Shown here: positions 34,434 through 45,680 of the stretch, in pieces
How the letters are laid out: each line of letters opens with the position of its first letter
Position numbering within the stretch: the stretch's first letter is position 1
NCBI RefSeq assembly: GCF_021026315.1
Contig: NZ_JAJNCX010000001.1
Span: forward strand, 1 to 64,000
Source: Rhizobium sp. C4
GTDB taxonomy: Bacteria; Pseudomonadota; Alphaproteobacteria; Rhizobiales; Rhizobiaceae
Length of the DNA: 64,000 nucleotides
Direction: 5' to 3'
Notes under the pieces: model-generated
Database searches by the model: none
Told to the model about the DNA's origin: nothing
What the model saw: the letters and a program-made list of their open reading frames with translations, nothing else
Program-made: the position numbers and the translations under genes

Positions 34434-36527
34434 TCAGATATCGAGGTTTTCGGCGAAGGCGGCGCGGTCCTGGATGAAGCGGAAGCGGGCTTCCGGCTTC
34501 GTTCCCATCAGCGCATCGACCGAATCGCGCGTGCCTTCCGGGTCCTCCCGGTCGACATCGACACGCAGCAGCGTGCGCGTCTTCGGGTTCATCGTCGTTT
34601 CCTTCAGCTGGTCGGACGACATTTCGCCAAGACCTTTGAAGCGGCTGACTTCGACCTTGCCGCGACCGGTAAACTCCTTGGCCATCAGGTCGGCGCGGTG
34701 GCCGTCATCGCGGGCATAGAGCGTCTTGCCGCCCTGCGTCAGCTTGTAGAGCGGCGGCACGGCGAGGAAGAGGTGGCCTTCGCGGATCAGTTCCGGCATT
34801 TCCTGATAGAAGAAGGTGATCAGCAGCGAGGCGATATGCGCACCGTCGACGTCGGCATCGGTCATGATGATGATGCGGTCGTAGCGCAGGTCTTCCTCGC
34901 GGTATTTCGAGCGCGTGCCGCAGCCGAGCGCCTGGATGAGATCGGCGATCTGCTGGTTGGCGCCGAGCTTTTCGCGGCCGGCGCTTGCAACGTTCAAAAT
35001 CTTGCCGCGCAAGGGCAGGATCGCCTGGTTGGCGCGGTTGCGCGCCTGCTTGGCAGACCCGCCGGCCGAGTCGCCTTCGACGATGAAGAGTTCGGCACCA
35101 TCGGCCGTGTTCTGCGCGCAGTCGGCGAGCTTGCCGGGCAGGCGCAGCTTGCGCACCGCCGTCTTGCGGTTGACTTCCTTTTCCTTGCGGCGGCGCATGC
35201 GCTCTTCCGAGCGCTCGATCACCCATTCGAGAAGCTTGTCGGCTTCCTGCGGGTTGCCGGTGAGGAAGTGGTCGAAGGGATCGCGCAGCGCGTTTTCGAC
35301 GATGCGCTGGGCCTCGACGGTGGCGAGCTTGTCCTTCGTCTGGCCGACGAATTCCGGCTCGCGGATGAAGACGGAGAGCATGCCGTAGGCCGAGATCATC
35401 ACGTCGTCGGTGGTGATGTTGGCGGCACGCTTGTTCTGCGTCATTTCCGCGTAGTTCTTGAGCCCCTTGGTCAGCGCGATGCGCAGGCCCGCCTCATGCG
35501 TGCCGCCTTCGGGTGTCGGGATCGTATTGCAATAGGAATTGAGGATCGCGTCGCCGCCATACCAGGTGATCGCCCATTCGAGCGCACCATGGCCGCCGGT
35601 CTTCTCGGTCTTGCCGGCGAAGATTTCGCGGGTGACGGTGAAGTCCTTGCCAAGCGATGCCTGGAGGTAATCCTTCAGGCCGCCGGGGAAGTGGAAGACG
35701 GCCTTTTCCGGGATCTCGCCGCTTTCCGGCAGGATGGACGGATCGCAGCTCCAGCGGATTTCGACGCCGCCAAAAAGATAAGCCTTGGAACGGGCCATGC
35801 GGAAGATGCGCGCCGGCACGAATTTGGCGCTGTTGCCGAAGATTTGCGCGTCGGGATGGAAGCGCACGCGCGTGCCGCGACGGTTATGGACGTCGCCGAG
35901 TTCCTGCAGCGGCCCCTGCGGGAGGCCGCGCGAGAAACATTGGCGATAGAGCTTCTTGTTGCGGGCGACCTCGACTTCGAGAACATCTGACAGCGCGTTG
36001 ACCACCGAGATGCCGACGCCGTGCAGACCGCCGGAGGTCTCGTAGGCCTTGCCGTCGAACTTGCCGCCGGCATGGAGCTTGGTCATGATGACTTCGAGCG
36101 TCGACTTGCCGGGCGCCTGCGGATGTTCTTCGACCGGGATACCGCGGCCGTTGTCGGTGACGGTGATGAAGCCTTCGGCGTCGAGGCTGACTTCGATGAA
36201 GTTGGCATGGCCGGCAACGGCTTCGTCCATCGAGTTGTCGATGACTTCGGCGAAGAGGTGATGCAGCGCCTTCTCGTCCGTGCCGCCGATATACATGCCG
36301 GGGCGCATGCGGACGGGTTCGAGGCCTTCGAGGACGCGGATCGAGGATGCGCCATAGTCGTCGGCGCCGTTGGACTTCGGCGGCGGTGGTGGTGCGGAGC
36401 TGACGGGCGACGAGGCGGGGGCTGCGGCGACCGGGCGCGCAGGCGCTGCCGCAACTTCGGTCTTGCGCTCCGCAGTTTCGGAAGCCTGGGGAGCCATGCT
36501 CGCGAAAAGATCGTTCGAATTATCCAT
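34434..36527 (-). CDS. parE: DNA topoisomerase IV subunit B
   Basis: ATPase subunit of topoisomerase IV, which decatenates replicated chromosomes with ParC. The 697-residue protein has the GHKL ATPase domain (EVIDNSMDEAVAG, DNGRGIPV, GLHGVGISVVNALS) and a transducer domain. The C-terminal TOPRIM part has EGDSAGGSAKQARNR, PLRGKILNV and DADVDGAHI. An Ala/Pro-rich extension of about 55 residues precedes the conserved start. Length without it matches ParE rather than GyrB, and GyrB's inserted domain is absent. parC is not in the window. Confidence 0.95.
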   Translation of the reverse strand: MDNSNDLFASMAPQASETAERKTEVAAAPARPVAAAPASSPVSSAPPPPPKSNGADDYGASSIRVLEGLEPVRMRPGMYIGGTDEKALHHLFAEVIDNSMDEAVAGHANFIEVSLDAEGFITVTDNGRGIPVEEHPQAPGKSTLEVIMTKLHAGGKFDGKAYETSGGLHGVGISVVNALSDVLEVEVARNKKLYRQCFSRGLPQGPLQELGDVHNRRGTRVRFHPDAQIFGNSAKFVPARIFRMARSKAYLFGGVEIRWSCDPSILPESGEIPEKAVFHFPGGLKDYLQASLGKDFTVTREIFAGKTEKTGGHGALEWAITWYGGDAILNSYCNTIPTPEGGTHEAGLRIALTKGLKNYAEMTQNKRAANITTDDVMISAYGMLSVFIREPEFVGQTKDKLATVEAQRIVENALRDPFDHFLTGNPQEADKLLEWVIERSEERMRRRKEKEVNRKTAVRKLRLPGKLADCAQNTADGAELFIVEGDSAGGSAKQARNRANQAILPLRGKILNVASAGREKLGANQQIADLIQALGCGTRSKYREEDLRYDRIIIMTDADVDGAHIASLLITFFYQEMPELIREGHLFLAVPPLYKLTQGGKTLYARDDGHRADLMAKEFTGRGKVEVSRFKGLGEMSSDQLKETTMNPKTRTLLRVDVDREDPEGTRDSVDALMGTKPEARFRFIQDRAAFAENLDI

Positions 36528-36719
36528 CGTGCCGTATCTGCTGCTCTAGTCTGGTGTTCGCGCGCCGCATGGGTTCACATAGAACGCGGCGCGAATCGTT
36601 TCCCAAATGTTCTCCTGTCTTGTAGCGCAGGCAATGAGTCCGGGAAACCGTGAAAGCTGGCCCGAAATTGCGTATCGCCCGCCTTGTTGGCAAGATGAGG
36701 CAGGTCAGGGAGTTCTTCC

Positions 36720-37613
36720 ATGGGACATATGTCCACAGTTCATTTGCGTTTCAGAACGCTGGTTTGCCTGTTTGCCGCGGTTCTGGCGCCGTCTTTGGCC
36801 GCAGCACTGGAGCTGAAGCCGTTCAAGGACGACCTGTTTGCCTATCCGGGCATCATGGAAACGAAGGACAACGGCGACTGGATCAAGGTCGACTACCGCA
36901 AGGAACGCGACATCTACCAGCGCGACGACGAGCCCGAGCGGAAGGTCAAGTGGCAATACATGTCGCTGGGCGTCAACTGGAACCAGTCCTTCAGCACGAT
37001 GGATCTGGGAGCAGGGCACAAGCTTGAAATCTTCACCGCCGGCAAGGTCGGCAAGCAGAAGTTCAGCATCGTCTTCATCCATGGCCGCGGCGTCGACCGG
37101 AAACTCGGCGCGAGCGACGAACGCTTTGGCGGCAATTTCAATCGCCTGAAGAACCTGGCGGTGGAGAATGGCGGCGTCTATGTCGCGCCGACCGTCAAGA
37201 GTTTCGATGCGGCGGGCGCCGCCGATGTGTCGAAGCTGGTCCAGAGCCTGTCCAAGGCGTCCGGTGGCAATCCGGTCATCATCGCCTGCGCCTCGATGGG
37301 CACGCTGGTCTGCCGCGAGATCGCGCGCGACCCGCAGGCCGTCTCGGTTCTGTCCGGCATGATCCTGATGAGCGGCGTGCTCGACAGCCAGTTCGACACG
37401 ACCCCCTTCTACACCGCTCACCTGCCGCTTTTCTTTGCCCACGGCACGGACGACACGGTCTATTCCTGGAAGGATCAGGACGGGCTTTATCGCAAGCTGC
37501 ACGACAAGGGCTATCCGACGCGCTTCGTGCTGTTCAACACGGGCTCGCACGGGATCCCGCTGCGCATGCTCGACTGGCGCGATACGCTGAACTGGTTTTT
37601 CAGGCGGTCCTGA
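36720..37613 (+). CDS. Exported alpha/beta hydrolase
   Basis: A 297-residue predicted periplasmic alpha/beta hydrolase of unknown substrate. The signal peptide covers about 1-29 (cleavage after SLAAA). The oxyanion-side HGRG is at 121-124. The nucleophile is S192 in ACASMG (an atypical box with Ala in place of the first Gly), the acid is D244 or D245 in HGTDDTVY, and H277 is in SHGIP. The central strand order is consistent with the fold. GGGAG lies 8 bases before ATG 36720. It is convergent with the next gene, with three bases between stops. Confidence 0.75.
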   Translation: MGHMSTVHLRFRTLVCLFAAVLAPSLAAALELKPFKDDLFAYPGIMETKDNGDWIKVDYRKERDIYQRDDEPERKVKWQYMSLGVNWNQSFSTMDLGAGHKLEIFTAGKVGKQKFSIVFIHGRGVDRKLGASDERFGGNFNRLKNLAVENGGVYVAPTVKSFDAAGAADVSKLVQSLSKASGGNPVIIACASMGTLVCREIARDPQAVSVLSGMILMSGVLDSQFDTTPFYTAHLPLFFAHGTDDTVYSWKDQDGLYRKLHDKGYPTRFVLFNTGSHGIPLRMLDWRDTLNWFFRRS

Positions 37614-37616
37614 AAC

Positions 37617-38300
37617 TCACAGCGAACGCAGCAGAACCTTGGTGGAGCCGACGGCGACCGAAATCGACTGGTAGTGGGCCAGCCGCGCGCTGGAGTTTTC
37701 CGACGAGCGCAGCAGCTGGGTTGCAGCTTCCTGCACGACCTGGGCTGCCTCTGCCATAGCCTGGCGCACCTTGTCGCGGCGCACGGCCTTGTAGCTGCGG
37801 TTCAGCCGGAAACGCGGATTGGCGCCGGCGGGCGGCGTCAGACGCGGCGCGGCAGGGTCGGCATATTTCGAGACGATGCCGCCGAGCTTGCCGGCTGCAT
37901 TCGAGAGAATGCGCTTCACCCTGCCATAATCCCCGTCATCGGGCAGCTGATCCGCGATGCGCTGCATGTTCTGGCGCAGGCAATCGATGCGATAGACATC
38001 GTCATAGCGGCCGCATTCGGTCACGGCCGCGTTGAAGTCCTTCGAGATCCGGTTGGTGATCAACCAGTTGAGGTTGGTGTAGACGATGGTGGGCGAGCCG
38101 CCCGGGTTCGCATTCGACGACTGGGTTCCGGGATCGGACGTTGTGGCGCTGGGTGCTGGAGCCTGACCACCCTGGTTGCCTTGGCCACCCTGGTTACCAG
38201 GGCCGGGTCCCGCGGCCTGGGAGAAGGCAAGGTCGGGCAGGACAAGCCCCATGGAAACGATGACCGCCCAGGTCGCCTTAACCGTGCCACGCATGCCCAT
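37617..38300 (-). CDS. Exported protein of unknown function
   Basis: A 227-residue protein with a signal peptide (about 1-27, cleavage near AFSQA), a Gly/Gln/Pro-rich repetitive linker (GNQGGQ repeated, about 33-65) and a helical C-terminal domain rich in Arg. Two cysteines at about 96 and 107 could pair. I recognise no family. It lies downstream of the caspase-like gene on the same strand, 46 bases apart, and may be cotranscribed with it. Confidence 0.6.
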   Translation of the reverse strand: MGMRGTVKATWAVIVSMGLVLPDLAFSQAAGPGPGNQGGQGNQGGQAPAPSATTSDPGTQSSNANPGGSPTIVYTNLNWLITNRISKDFNAAVTECGRYDDVYRIDCLRQNMQRIADQLPDDGDYGRVKRILSNAAGKLGGIVSKYADPAAPRLTPPAGANPRFRLNRSYKAVRRDKVRQAMAEAAQVVQEAATQLLRSSENSSARLAHYQSISVAVGSTKVLLRSL

Positions 38301-38346
38301 TGCCCCCTAAAATCCCGTTCGGGCCGACGCAGGCGCATTCCGGCCG

Positions 38347-39861
38347 CTATTCTCCATATGCAAGCTGCAGGCCACGGACCGTCCCCTTGCCGAAGCCGCC
38401 GTCGACGGTTCCCTTGTAGAAGCCATTGTCAGCGAGCAGTTTCTGCAGTGCCTTGCGGGTCGGAAGCTTGAACTGTTCAGGCCGCTCCGTCAATTGCGCC
38501 AGCACGTCCTTCACGCCGGAGCGGAGCGCCGCATAGAGATAGCGCGCGGCATCCTGCGAGGTCTTGCCCTTGATGACACCGTCGTCGATCAGCGAGGCGA
38601 CATTGTACATGGCCTGCGGATGCTTCAGATCCGCGGCCTTGATGAAGAGGGCAACCGCCTTTTCCGGATCGCGCTTCACGCCTTCCGCACCCTGGTAGTA
38701 GAAGAAACCGAGATCGTTGATCGCGTCGGCAAAGCCGAGGTCGGCGGATTTGCGGTAGAGCGCCAAGGCCTTGGTGAAATCCTGCTTCGTGCCGATGCCC
38801 TTCTCATAGAGCTTGGCGAGTTCGAACATGGCTTCCGGATCGGCCTTGTCGGCGGCATCCGAGAAATAGCGGAAGGCCTTCTCCGGGTCGAAATTGTCCT
38901 TGCCGGGTGCCAGCGACATGTAGCCGAGACCGATCAGCGCCCGGACATTGCCGCCCTCTGCGAGCGAGGCCAGCTGCAGACGCTGGCTGCCTCCAAGCGA
39001 GCCCCAGGCCGTGCGGCGATCGGAGAGCGATGCAACCGCTGCGTCGCCACCGGCCAGAAAATAGGGGATGCCGGGCAGGGAGCCATAGAAATGCGGCTCC
39101 TGACGGTTATGCGTCTCCGCCATCACCTCGTCGCGCACCTTGCGGAACATCATGCCGATTTCGGTGTCGCGGTCCGGCAGGCGGTCGATGAGGGCACGGG
39201 CGAAGGGGCTGTGCCCGCCTTCGCCGTCAAGTGCGACATCGCCGGCCTTGGCGGCATAGACGACCAGTGTTCCCTGTTCCGGCGTCGGCGCAGCCAGACG
39301 GCCCTCGCGTACATCGTCGGCAGCGGTCATGACAATGCCGGGTGTGGCCGGCTTCTCGTTGAATTTCGGCTGTTCGGCAAACGGGTTGTTGCGGCAGGAG
39401 TCCAGGATGACGACGCGGAGCTTGCGCGCGCCGCCAACGGCAGACAGAAGGCTGTTGAGGGGCAGGGCCTGCTGGCCGATCTCCTCAAGTCTCTGCAGGG
39501 TGACATCGACCGGGATCAGGAAGTTCTCGCCGGCCACCTCGACGCCGTGACCGGCATAGTAGATCACCGAGATATCGGCGGTTTCCGAGCGGAAGGAGAA
39601 ATCGTTGATCGTCTTCACCAGCCCGCCGAGCGGCTGGTCGATGGCCTCCGTGACATCGAAGCCGATGGATTTCAGCGTGGCAGCCACGGAACGGGCGTCA
39701 TTGCCGGCATTTTCGAGGGGCACGACATTTCGATAGGCCGACATGCCGATGACCAGTGCTACGCGGCCTGCGGCCTGCGCCTCGACGCCGGCACAGAGGA
39801 TCAGGACGAAGAAGACGCCCCAAATTGCCCGATTGAAAATCCGAACCGCAGACATGCCCAA
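38347..39861 (-). CDS. Exported caspase-like peptidase with Sel1 repeats
   Basis: A 504-residue predicted periplasmic protein. After a signal peptide (about 1-31) comes a caspase/metacaspase domain (about 33-270) with catalytic H105 in YYAGHG and C156 in LDSCRNNP, both intact. Sel1-like repeats follow at about 300-450 (for example EAMFELAKLYEKGIG and AINDLGFFYYQG). The last 35 residues (ALQKLLADNGFYKGTVDGGFG region) match a peptidoglycan-binding helical domain. Bacterial caspase homologues cleave after basic residues; the substrate is not predictable. Peptidoglycan association would place it in the envelope (inference). It is divergent from tpiA. Confidence 0.8.
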   Translation of the reverse strand: MGMSAVRIFNRAIWGVFFVLILCAGVEAQAAGRVALVIGMSAYRNVVPLENAGNDARSVAATLKSIGFDVTEAIDQPLGGLVKTINDFSFRSETADISVIYYAGHGVEVAGENFLIPVDVTLQRLEEIGQQALPLNSLLSAVGGARKLRVVILDSCRNNPFAEQPKFNEKPATPGIVMTAADDVREGRLAAPTPEQGTLVVYAAKAGDVALDGEGGHSPFARALIDRLPDRDTEIGMMFRKVRDEVMAETHNRQEPHFYGSLPGIPYFLAGGDAAVASLSDRRTAWGSLGGSQRLQLASLAEGGNVRALIGLGYMSLAPGKDNFDPEKAFRYFSDAADKADPEAMFELAKLYEKGIGTKQDFTKALALYRKSADLGFADAINDLGFFYYQGAEGVKRDPEKAVALFIKAADLKHPQAMYNVASLIDDGVIKGKTSQDAARYLYAALRSGVKDVLAQLTERPEQFKLPTRKALQKLLADNGFYKGTVDGGFGKGTVRGLQLAYGE

Positions 39862-40015
39862 ATCCCGCCCTTAAAGGCTATAGAAGATCGCAGGATAACA
39901 ACGGTCAATGGCAATCTTTTATTCGCAGACGCAGAGCGGTTGAAAACATTGCATCCCGCCCGCTTCGCCGCTATTGGCATGTCCGACCCGAAGTCGATGA
40001 GGAGAGGTTTTCGAG

Positions 40016-40783
40016 ATGACGCCTGATGTCCGCCCGCTGGTTGCCGGCAACTGGAAAATGAACGGTACGCGGTCTTCGCTGGACGAAATCAAGGCGATGG
40101 CCGCCGGTGTCGGTTCGCTGAAGTGCAACATCTCGACACTGATCTGCCCGCCCGTCACGCTGCTTTACGTTGCGACGGCGCTTGCGACCGACAGTGTTCT
40201 CGAAATCGGCGCGCAGGATTGCCACGCGAAGGTCTCCGGCGCGCATACGGGCGATATCTCGGCCGAGATGATCGCCGACTGCTTCGGCACGCATGTCATC
40301 CTCGGCCATTCCGAGCGCCGCACGGACCACAAGGAAACGGATGCCGAAGTCCGCGCCAAGACGGAAGCCGCATGGGCTGCCGATCTGGTTGCCATCGTCT
40401 GCATCGGCGAGACGGAAGCCGAGCGCAAGGGCGGACGGACGCTTGAGGTTCTGAAGACGCAGCTCGCCGGCTCGCTGCCGGATGGCGCGACGGCGGAAAA
40501 CACCGTCATTGCCTACGAACCCGTCTGGGCGATTGGCACCGGGCTGACGCCCTCCACCGGTGATGTCGAGGAGGCACATGCCTTCATGCGCGCCGAGTTG
40601 AAGGCACGCTTTGCAGGTGAGGGCGCGAAGATGCGGATTCTCTATGGTGGGTCGGTGAAGCCGGGCAATGCGGTCGAACTGATGGGCGTTGCCAATGTCG
40701 ACGGCGCTCTGGTCGGTGGGGCCTCCTTGAAATCCGCGGATTTCCTCGCCATCTGCAAGGCGTACGAGACGCTTCAGGCCTAA
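40016..40783 (+). CDS. tpiA: Triosephosphate isomerase
   Basis: Interconverts dihydroxyacetone phosphate and glyceraldehyde 3-phosphate. The 255-residue protein has all catalytic residues: K14 in GNWKMN, H98 in GHSERR and E168 in [11 protein letters not shown]. The phosphate-binding [10 protein letters not shown] and GALVGGASL segments follow. GAGGAGAGG precedes the ATG. A hairpin follows the gene and secG comes next on the same strand. Confidence 0.97.
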   Translation: MTPDVRPLVAGNWKMNGTRSSLDEIKAMAAGVGSLKCNISTLICPPVTLLYVATALATDSVLEIGAQDCHAKVSGAHTGDISAEMIADCFGTHVILGHSERRTDHKETDAEVRAKTEAAWAADLVAIVCIGETEAERKGGRTLEVLKTQLAGSLPDGATAENTVIAYEPVWAIGTGLTPSTGDVEEAHAFMRAELKARFAGEGAKMRILYGGSVKPGNAVELMGVANVDGALVGGASLKSADFLAICKAYETLQA

Positions 40784-40833
40784 GTTTATTTCCCTGGACG
40801 CAAATTGAACCGTCGGGACTTGGAATAACGGGA

Positions 40834-40860
40834 CGGCTCGTGTAAAGAGCCGCCAACTTC
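40834..40860 (+). terminator. Terminator-like hairpin after tpiA
   Basis: Stem CGGCTC (40834-40839) and GAGCCG (40847-40852) around a 7-base loop, followed by a T-containing stretch (CCAACTTCTATTATTTT). It separates tpiA from secG. Confidence 0.5.
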
Positions 40861-40903
40861 TATTATTTTGCCGCGTTTTTCGCGCGGCATGGGACATGCC
40901 ACT

Positions 40904-41407
40904 ATGCAAACTGTTCTCATCGTCATTCATCTCATGATCGTGCTCGCGCTGGTCGGCCTCGTGCTCATCCAGCGTTCGGAAGGCGGCGGTCTCGGCATCG
41001 GCGGGGGCTCCGGCTTCATGTCGGCGCGCGGCACGGCCAATGCGCTGACCCGCACGACCGCGATCCTGGCGACGCTGTTCTTCATCACGTCTCTGGCGCT
41101 CGGCATTCTCGCCCGCTACCAGGCCAAGCCGACCGACATTCTCGACCGGATCCCGATCACCCAGCAGGGCCAGCAGAACGGCATTCTCGACCAGCTCGGC
41201 GGCACCAAGCCGGCTGAAACGAAGCCGGCCGTTCCAGACAATGGCGTTCCCTCTGGCGGCGCACCGGCAGCAAACGGCGCTTCGACGGCGCCGGCAGGCC
41301 AGGCACCAGCGGCTCCCGCAACGGGCACGGCACCCGCCGCACAGGCTCCGGCGACAGCGCCGGCAGCACCTCAGGCGGACCCAAACAAGGTACCGTCCGC
41401 CCAGTAA
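40904..41407 (+). CDS. secG: Preprotein translocase subunit SecG
   Basis: A small membrane subunit of the SecYEG channel. The 167-residue protein has two membrane spans (about 2-22 and 51-71) separated by the SecG loop QRSEGGGLGIGGGSGFMS. The C-terminal tail is a long Ala/Pro-rich extension (about 95-165) common in rhizobial SecG. ATG 40904 (MQTVLIVIH) is chosen because the family begins there. A strong terminator follows. Confidence 0.93.
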   Translation: MQTVLIVIHLMIVLALVGLVLIQRSEGGGLGIGGGSGFMSARGTANALTRTTAILATLFFITSLALGILARYQAKPTDILDRIPITQQGQQNGILDQLGGTKPAETKPAVPDNGVPSGGAPAANGASTAPAGQAPAAPATGTAPAAQAPATAPAAPQADPNKVPSAQ

Positions 41408-41430
41408 GGGCAGACAGGTTGACACAATCC

Positions 41431-41466
41431 TCCGGCAGCCAGCCAACTGGCTGCCGGATTTCTTTT
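41431..41466 (+). terminator. Terminator after secG
   Basis: A perfect 12-base stem TCCGGCAGCCAG (41431-41442) with CTGGCTGCCGGA (41447-41458) around CCAA, followed by TTTCTTTT. A textbook intrinsic terminator 24 bases beyond the secG stop. Confidence 0.92.
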
Positions 41467-41541
41467 GGCTAGAAGCGATTCGTCATCCACCGATTTTTCG
41501 GGCTCACCCGAATTTTGCGGGTAGCGGAATCGTTCGTTTAA

Positions 41542-43188
<1,647 letters not shown>

Positions 43189-43203
43189 GGCCTCTGCCGC
43201 AGG

Positions 43204-43488
43204 TCATGCCGGCGGCGGCCATTGCTGCGCTCCATGCAGGAGCCGCAGTATTTCCAATTGCTGATTTCGGATTCTATAGACGACGACGAAGGGTGTACGG
43301 GGAACGAATAGTTCCCTTGTGCCTGTTCGTCTGCCGCTGCGTCCCATTTCCGGATGGGCGCCGAGGTGGAAAACATGTATGATTACGCGGTCACCGATAT
43401 CGATCGCGCTTTTGGGATTGTCGGCGGCGATGTAGTCGATTTGCGCGTTCAGGTCGGCAACCGCACGCGGCAGCCAGATGATCTTCAC
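43204..43488 (-). CDS. ParE-type toxin of a toxin-antitoxin pair
   Basis: A 94-residue toxin of the RelE/ParE superfamily. The family pattern is clear: IIWLPRAVADLNAQIDYIAADNP at the start, PEMGRSGRRTGTRELFVPRTPFVVVYRI in the middle and a C-terminal LEILRLLHGAQQWP. ParE proteins poison DNA gyrase; RelE proteins cleave ribosome-bound mRNA. The sequence fits ParE better (no catalytic RelE residues seen). Its start overlaps the antitoxin stop by four bases (ATGA), the usual coupling in such modules. Confidence 0.85.
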   Translation of the reverse strand: MKIIWLPRAVADLNAQIDYIAADNPKSAIDIGDRVIIHVFHLGAHPEMGRSGRRTGTRELFVPRTPFVVVYRIRNQQLEILRLLHGAQQWPPPA

Positions 43489-43682
43489 GCCGTTTCGTCC
43501 GCCTTGTCGATGCGCCGAGCCAGGTCGGCACGCTTACGGTCCCAATCTTTGCGGATATCGGCGTCATCGATCCAGACAGTTTCGGGATCGTCGGCCTCCT
43601 TCAAGGCGAGATCAACCTGTTGGCCAAACCATCTATCATGGTCAGCAACCGGTTGTTTCCGAGGTAGGGGCGCCATGGCCAA
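43485..43682 (-). CDS. Antitoxin partner of the ParE-type toxin
   Basis: A 65-residue acidic/basic small protein (APLPRKQPVADHDRWFGQQVDLALKEADD at the start, then WIDDADIRKDWDRKRADLARRI). It matches short antitoxins encoded directly before ParE-like toxins; the first part would be the dimerising, DNA-binding portion and the charged C-terminus the toxin-wrapping part. ATG 43682 or the second ATG at 43676 are both possible starts. The pair lies in the pyrG-pncC gap. Confidence 0.75.
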   Translation of the reverse strand: MAMAPLPRKQPVADHDRWFGQQVDLALKEADDPETVWIDDADIRKDWDRKRADLARRIDKADETA

Positions 43683-43752
43683 TCACCGTTCGTCTTGAAG
43701 GATGCAGAAAGCTAATTTACGCCTTTCCCTGCACGTTTCAAGGTGAGGGGTC

Positions 43753-44268
43753 TCACCCCTTGTAATTCGGGTCGATCACCGCAAGCTTCAGCATCATCTC
43801 CAGCGCCGTCTTCACCGTCGCAAAGCGCACGGCCGCGCGGCCGATTTCGCCGTAATGCATGTCGCGGTGAAGCAGGGTGCCGTTATAGTGCTTGGCGGCG
43901 ATGTGGACGAGGCCGACGGGCTTTTCAGCCGTGCCGCCATCCGGGCCGGCAATGCCGGTGCAGGCAATCGACAGGCCGGCTTCCGAGCGTGCGAGCGCGC
44001 CATGGGCCATTTCCATGGCGGTTTCCTTGGAGACCGCGCCATATTGCTTGATGGTGATCGGAAAGATGCCGAGCATCTCGATCTTGGACGTATTGGAATA
44101 GGTCACGAAGCCGCGGTCGAAGACGGCGGACGAGCCGGGGATTTCGGTCAGTGTGGTCGCGATCAGGCCGCCGGTGCAGGATTCGGCCGCGGCGATCATG
44201 ATGTTGCGGTAGCGGCAGGCTTCGATGACCTGACGGGCCAGTTCGATATTCTCAGCATGGGCGGTCAT
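43753..44268 (-). CDS. pncC: Nicotinamide-nucleotide amidohydrolase (CinA C-terminal family)
   Basis: A 171-residue stand-alone CinA C-terminal domain, which deamidates nicotinamide mononucleotide to recycle NAD. The family blocks are [21 protein letters not shown] (about 27-47, with the catalytic Ser in ESCTGG), [13 protein letters not shown] and [18 protein letters not shown]. The start overlaps the ispDF stop by four bases (ATGA), so the two are translationally coupled. Confidence 0.93.
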   Translation of the reverse strand: MTAHAENIELARQVIEACRYRNIMIAAAESCTGGLIATTLTEIPGSSAVFDRGFVTYSNTSKIEMLGIFPITIKQYGAVSKETAMEMAHGALARSEAGLSIACTGIAGPDGGTAEKPVGLVHIAAKHYNGTLLHRDMHYGEIGRAAVRFATVKTALEMMLKLAVIDPNYKG

Positions 44269-45479
44269 GACCGTCCTCCTTCATAAATGACTGTCGCCGT
44301 CGCAATCGCGGCGATGCCTTCCTCGCGGCCGACGAAGCCGATCTTCTCGTTCGTCGTCGCCTTGACCGAGCAGCGGTCGATGGAAATGTTCAGGACAGCC
44401 GCCATGTTGGCGCGCATCGCCTCGCGATGCGGCCCGACCTTGGGGCGCTCGGCGATGATCGAGACATCCGCATTGGTGATCGTGCCGCCGCGTTCGCGCA
44501 CGATGGACGCCGCCTTTTCCAGGAAGATGCGCGAGGGCGCTCCCTTCCATTGCGGGTCGGAGGGCGGGAAATGGTCGCCGATATCGCCGGCACCGCAGGT
44601 GGCGAGCAGAGCATCGGTCAGGGCGTGCAGCGCGACATCGGCATCCGAATGGCCCGACAGCGCCATTTCGTGCGGAATGAAGACGCCGCAAAGCGTGACC
44701 CCGTCGCCGGGGACAAGCTGATGGACATCATAGCCGTTTCCGCAGCGGACATCGGCAATCATGGTGCGTCTGAGCCTTTCATCGGCGAGGTCGATATCGC
44801 GCTTCACCGTGAGCTTGACATTGCCCGCCAAACCTTCCGCGAGGCTGACGTCGTGGCCTGCCCATTCGGCAATGGCTGCGTCGTCGGTGAAGGTGAAGTC
44901 CTCCGCAGAGGCAGCCTTCTGATGCGCGTCCAGGATTGACGCAAAATCAAAGGCTTGCGGCGTCTGTGCGGCATAGAGGCCGGAGCGGTCGACGGTTGCG
45001 GTGATGCGCCCGTCCTCGGCGCGCTTCAGCGTTTCGGCGACCGCAAGCGCGGGCAGGGCGGCCTTTGCGCCGCCATCAAGGAGAGAGGCGATTCCATCCA
45101 TGAAGGCTGCCGTCACGAAGGGGCGGACGGCGTCATGAATGAAGGCGTAGCGCGGCTCGACATTTCTGAGGGCTTCAAGTCCATAGAGGACCGAGTGCTG
45201 GCGGGTCGGGCCACCATGGACGATGATGAGGCGTTCGGCACCCGTCATTCCGGCGACCGCGTTCACCAGCAGCGCCTCATCGTCCGGATGGATGACCACC
45301 ACGATCGCCCCGCTGCGCGGCCAGGCGAGGATGGCTTCGAGCGTATGACGGATGACAGCCTTGCCACCGATCGGGCGATACTGTTTCGGCCCTTCATGCG
45401 GCGCGCCGGCGCGCTCGCCGCGGCCTGCGGCAACAACGACAAATGCGCAGTCTCTGGCCAGTTCCGCCGTGTCATTCAT
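44265..45479 (-). CDS. ispDF: Bifunctional IspD/IspF isoprenoid synthesis enzyme
   Basis: Catalyses two steps of the methylerythritol phosphate pathway: CDP-ME synthesis (IspD) and MEcPP formation (IspF). The 404-residue protein has an N-terminal IspD domain (about 8-235): [20 protein letters not shown] and HDAVRPF. The C-terminal IspF domain (about 247-404) begins NGYDVHQL with metal ligands D251, H253 and H285 in HSDADVALH. The fusion is typical of alphaproteobacteria. It is divergent from dusB across 201 bases. Confidence 0.96.
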   Translation of the reverse strand: MNDTAELARDCAFVVVAAGRGERAGAPHEGPKQYRPIGGKAVIRHTLEAILAWPRSGAIVVVIHPDDEALLVNAVAGMTGAERLIIVHGGPTRQHSVLYGLEALRNVEPRYAFIHDAVRPFVTAAFMDGIASLLDGGAKAALPALAVAETLKRAEDGRITATVDRSGLYAAQTPQAFDFASILDAHQKAASAEDFTFTDDAAIAEWAGHDVSLAEGLAGNVKLTVKRDIDLADERLRRTMIADVRCGNGYDVHQLVPGDGVTLCGVFIPHEMALSGHSDADVALHALTDALLATCGAGDIGDHFPPSDPQWKGAPSRIFLEKAASIVRERGGTITNADVSIIAERPKVGPHREAMRANMAAVLNISIDRCSVKATTNEKIGFVGREEGIAAIATATVIYEGGRS

Positions 45480-45634
45480 ATTTCAAATTCCAAACTGTTG
45501 TCTTGTATCCGTCAAAAACGTCCCGTAAGGCACGCCACAACGGACCCAAGGCCTTACAAGTGTAAGAGTATTTTTTCCAGTCCAAAGCTTTTTTGAGACC
45601 TTTACCGCTGCCCCCTTGGCAAGAGCATGGCGAA

Positions 45635-45651
45635 TGTCTAAAAAAGGTGCA
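45635..45651 (+). promoter_or_regulatory. Candidate NtrC site upstream of dusB-ntrBC
   Basis: TGTCTAAAAAAGGTGCA has the length of the NtrC consensus (TGCACC-N5-GGTGCA). It matches its right half perfectly (GGTGCA) and the outermost TG of the left half. It lies about 30 bases before the dusB start, where an autoregulatory site is known in R. etli. A further TGCAC lies at 45663-45668. Confidence 0.45.
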
Positions 45652-45680
45652 AAATAATCTGATGCACGAAAGATAATCAT

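Noticed and set aside
45480-45680. Sigma-54 promoter upstream of dusB
   Set aside because: No GG-N10-GC pair in the correct spacing was seen; an NtrC half-site without sigma-54 elements suits autorepression instead.
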